Of a stretch of DNA of 5,729 nucleotides, positions 3,489-5,729 are shown piece after piece. The translations under genes and the position numbers were made by a program. A model generated the notes under the pieces. The model did no database searches. It was not told where the DNA came from and was given only the letters and a program-made list of their open reading frames with translations. Source of the stretch: Candidatus Roizmanbacteria bacterium (GTDB taxonomy: Bacteria; Patescibacteriota; Microgenomatia; UBA1406); assembly GCA_024653645.1 (NCBI GenBank), contig JANLHK010000121.1, positions 1 through 5,729 of the forward strand. The letters are read 5' to 3'. The first letter of the stretch is position 1. Each line of letters opens with the position of its first letter.

Positions 3489-5729
3489 CTAACCGCATTC
3501 GCTGTGTCCACACGAATAGCATTTCTTACAACCTTCCTCATAAGCAAACGCCATATCGCCGCAATGGGGACAAATATCAAAGCTCGTCTTTGCTTCTTTC
3601 GTGCTGATCAGTTGAGGCTGTTGCATGACTTCTGTCGAAGCCACCTGCCCCTGTGCCTCCTCATGCTTTGCCAGGGGATTGGGCATATTGGCCGCAAAAT
3701 GGCGGATCAATGTTTTTGCAATCGCGTCAGGTAAGCTACGGATTTTAGCATCACCAAAACCCAATGAACGTGCACCGCCAATACTGTCAAGCTGCTCAAT
3801 AATGTATTCAAGGCGCTGTCGTCCGGTAAGGTGTGAATTCATACGCAGCACCAACGTTATGATGCGGCCCATTCCCTCTGCCATCGCAGCAACGTCAGAG
3901 CCTGCCTTCCCGATATTGATAAACACTTCAAATGGATTACTATCCTCATCCATATTAATGGTGATAAAAGCCGTTCCTACTGGGGTATCAATGGTATAGG
4001 TAGAACCATGCATCACGCCACCACGAGGACGAATATCATAGGCCGGCTGCTTTACTTCTACCGGCTCTGGTTTCTTCTCCTCCTTACGGGTAAGCACCCC
4101 TGGACGAGAACCGTCACGCATATACGCAATTCCCTTCAGGCCCAATTCGTAGGCAAGTGTATATACTTTTTTTACGTCCTCAACCGTATGTGAATTGGGT
4201 GCGTTCACGGTTTTGGAAATAGAGGCGTCAACATATCTCTGAATGGCTGCCTGAACCTTGACGTGATCCTCTGGTGACAAATCATTAGCGGTGACAAAGA
4301 AGTCAGGCTTCTTAGCCTCCTTAACGTGGCCATTGGTAAGGCTCATGTCCTTTAACCAGGCTTCATACAGCGGGTGGCGAATCACGTGTTCGCCCAGCCG
4401 GTCACGACGAATAAATTCAAACTCGTAGATCGGCTCAATACCTGATGTTACCCCCACCATTAACGATGTGGAGCCGGTGGGCGCCTGCATTAAGATAACC
4501 GAATTGCGAATGCCATATTTGCGAATCTTGTCCTGCAACGTTTTGGGCAGTGCCTTAATAAAGCGTCCTTGCGGATACAGTTCTTTGTCAAACTTACCAA
4601 ACGCGCCACGCTCACGTGCCAACTGTATTGATGCATCATATGCCTCATCACGAATCAGCTTATATATCCGATCAATCATTTTTAATGATTCGGGTGAGCC
4701 GTAGCGCAAATGCATCTTGATCAATGTGTCTCCCAAACCCATGGTACCGATACCAATGCGACGCTCTCCTTCAAGCTGCATTTTACGAATGCCATCAAAT
4801 ATGTACGTATCTTCATCAATCACGTTATCCTGAAAACGAACCGCAGTTCGTACGGTTTTCTTCAACGACTCATAATCAAACACGCCGGGCGTTCTAAAAC
4901 CATCAGATTGTCGTACAAACGCAGCCAAATTAATGGAACCGAGGTTACAGACGCCATAGGGAGGCAGGCCTTCTTCTCCACAAGGGTTGACGCAGTTAAT
5001 ACGGTTCCAGTACCAGTTGTTGTGCCACTTATTATACCGTTCCATAAACACCACGCCTGGTTCGGCTGATGCCCATGCTGCTTGGGTAATAAGGTCCCAG
5101 AGGTAACGAGCTTTGATGGTTTTTTTTACAATCACCTTTTTGCCGAGCTTTTTCCAAGCAACCATATCACCGTCCCATAGGTCGTCATACTCAGGATCAT
5201 GCACATCAGGAAATACCAGATCCCAATCACCATCGGATTTTACCGCCGCCATAAAGCTGTCTGACACACACACCGAAAGATTGGCGCCATTGATGCGGCT
5301 AAGGTCCTGCTTGACCGTAATAAATTCCTCTACATCTGGATGCCAATCCCAAATCATCAGCATGAGGGCACCACGACGGCTTCCTCCCTGCTGAATAATA
5401 TCTTTAGTTGCTAGCGAAAACAGCTCTGCCCAGTTACACGGGCCTGATGAAAATCCATTGACCTTTTCAACCCGGGCGCCACGGGGTCGCAACGAAGACA
5501 GGTTAATACCCACTCCGCCGCCATGGGCCATAATTTCAATCATTTGCTTCAGTGTTTCAAGAATACCTCCGCGTGAATCTTTGGGGCTGGGAATAACAAA
5601 ACAGTTATAAAACGTAACATCATAGCCGGTCCCCGCGCCAGCAAGAATGCGACCTCCAGGTACATACTTAAAATCGTCCATGGCTTTGTAAAACTCTTGC
5701 TCAATTTTGCGCTTCTTATCCTTTGGTTC
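3489..5729 (-). CDS. nrdJ: Adenosylcobalamin-dependent (class II) ribonucleotide reductase, N terminus cut by right edge
   Basis: The enzyme reduces ribonucleotides to deoxyribonucleotides with a thiyl radical generated from vitamin B12. The frame stays open to the window end, 16 codons beyond the ATG at 5679-5681, so that ATG is internal; 746 residues are visible. Numbered from that Met: FYNCF (C27) and VCNL (C245) should be the redox cysteine pair, and NPCGE (232-236) carries the radical cysteine C234 with the catalytic Asn and Glu. The phosphate-binding PTGSTS is at 401-406. A TSCPD-type domain occupies about 558-660. The tail has C704-x2-C707, C718-x2-C721-x2-C724 and C729, the cysteine-rich end that passes electrons to the active site or binds zinc. 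The stop is TAG. Probably about 70-100 N-terminal residues are missing. The gene looks intact and more GC-rich than the genes to its left. Confidence 0.96.
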   Translation of the reverse strand, partial: EPKDKKRKIEQEFYKAMDDFKYVPGGRILAGAGTGYDVTFYNCFVIPSPKDSRGGILETLKQMIEIMAHGGGVGINLSSLRPRGARVEKVNGFSSGPCNWAELFSLATKDIIQQGGSRRGALMLMIWDWHPDVEEFITVKQDLSRINGANLSVCVSDSFMAAVKSDGDWDLVFPDVHDPEYDDLWDGDMVAWKKLGKKVIVKKTIKARYLWDLITQAAWASAEPGVVFMERYNKWHNNWYWNRINCVNPCGEEGLPPYGVCNLGSINLAAFVRQSDGFRTPGVFDYESLKKTVRTAVRFQDNVIDEDTYIFDGIRKMQLEGERRIGIGTMGLGDTLIKMHLRYGSPESLKMIDRIYKLIRDEAYDASIQLARERGAFGKFDKELYPQGRFIKALPKTLQDKIRKYGIRNSVILMQAPTGSTSLMVGVTSGIEPIYEFEFIRRDRLGEHVIRHPLYEAWLKDMSLTNGHVKEAKKPDFFVTANDLSPEDHVKVQAAIQRYVDASISKTVNAPNSHTVEDVKKVYTLAYELGLKGIAYMRDGSRPGVLTRKEEKKPEPVEVKQPAYDIRPRGGVMHGSTYTIDTPVGTAFITINMDEDSNPFEVFINIGKAGSDVAAMAEGMGRIITLVLRMNSHLTGRQRLEYIIEQLDSIGGARSLGFGDAKIRSLPDAIAKTLIRHFAANMPNPLAKHEEAQGQVASTEVMQQPQLISTKEAKTSFDICPHCGDMAFAYEEGCKKCYSCGHSECG

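Noticed and set aside
3474..5394. Plus-strand ORFs of 60-124 codons opposite nrdJ
   Set aside because: They lie antisense to a well-conserved enzyme, encode cysteine- and serine-rich sequences without recognisable domains, and have no promoter or ribosome binding site.
5679..5681. ATG at 5679-5681 as the true start of nrdJ
   Set aside because: The frame continues upstream to the window edge with sequence typical of the protein (EQEFYKA), and the enzyme needs more N-terminal residues.
1..5729. CRISPR arrays, insertion sequences, riboswitches
   Set aside because: I saw no regularly spaced repeats, no transposase or terminal inverted repeats, and no gap large enough for a riboswitch; in particular there is no cobalamin riboswitch in view because the nrdJ leader lies outside the window.

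Overview
The window looks like a piece of a bacterial chromosome, most likely from the Candidate Phyla Radiation (Patescibacteria) or a similarly streamlined lineage. This rests on general character: moderately AT-rich DNA, small tightly packed genes, almost no Shine-Dalgarno sequences, several genes of families common in such genomes (YggT, YtxH-like, GlsB/YeaQ, DUF3096, LapA-like, B12-dependent ribonucleotide reductase), and a tRNA without an encoded CCA. TGA is used as a stop at least three times, so the UGA-glycine code of Gracilibacteria/SR1 is not in use. The lineage call is an inference; no marker gene here fixes it.

Layout, left to right. Positions 1-78 hold the last 25 codons of a plus-strand glutaredoxin-like protein cut by the window edge. 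All other genes lie on the minus strand and are best read from right to left. At the right edge (3489-5729, running off the end) is nrdJ, the adenosylcobalamin-dependent class II ribonucleotide reductase, with active-site and C-terminal redox cysteines intact. Just downstream are tRNA-Tyr(GTA) (3361-3443) with its own promoter-like sequence, then a Crp/Fnr-family regulator (2638-3300).

Downstream of the regulator is a 114-bp gap with a near-perfect CRP-type palindrome (2605-2620), followed by a run of six small predicted membrane proteins: YggT family (2086-2523), YtxH-like (1709-2050), an unnamed single-span protein (1500-1712), GlsB/YeaQ family (1218-1469), DUF3096 (1070-1213) and LapA-like (688-1032). 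A Nudix hydrolase (218-691) closes the run, and a possible 41-residue small gene (68-193) follows.

The small genes form pairs: two ATGA stop/start overlaps and one 4-nt gap. The leading gene of several units has a -10-like hexamer only 8-17 nt before its ATG and no ribosome binding site, which suggests leaderless or near-leaderless mRNAs. A reasonable but unproven reading is that the Crp/Fnr protein controls an envelope or stress module made of these small membrane proteins. The most unusual single observation is that the tRNA-Tyr has a bacterial long variable arm but a C1:G72 first base pair, the identity pair of archaeal and eukaryotic tRNA-Tyr.
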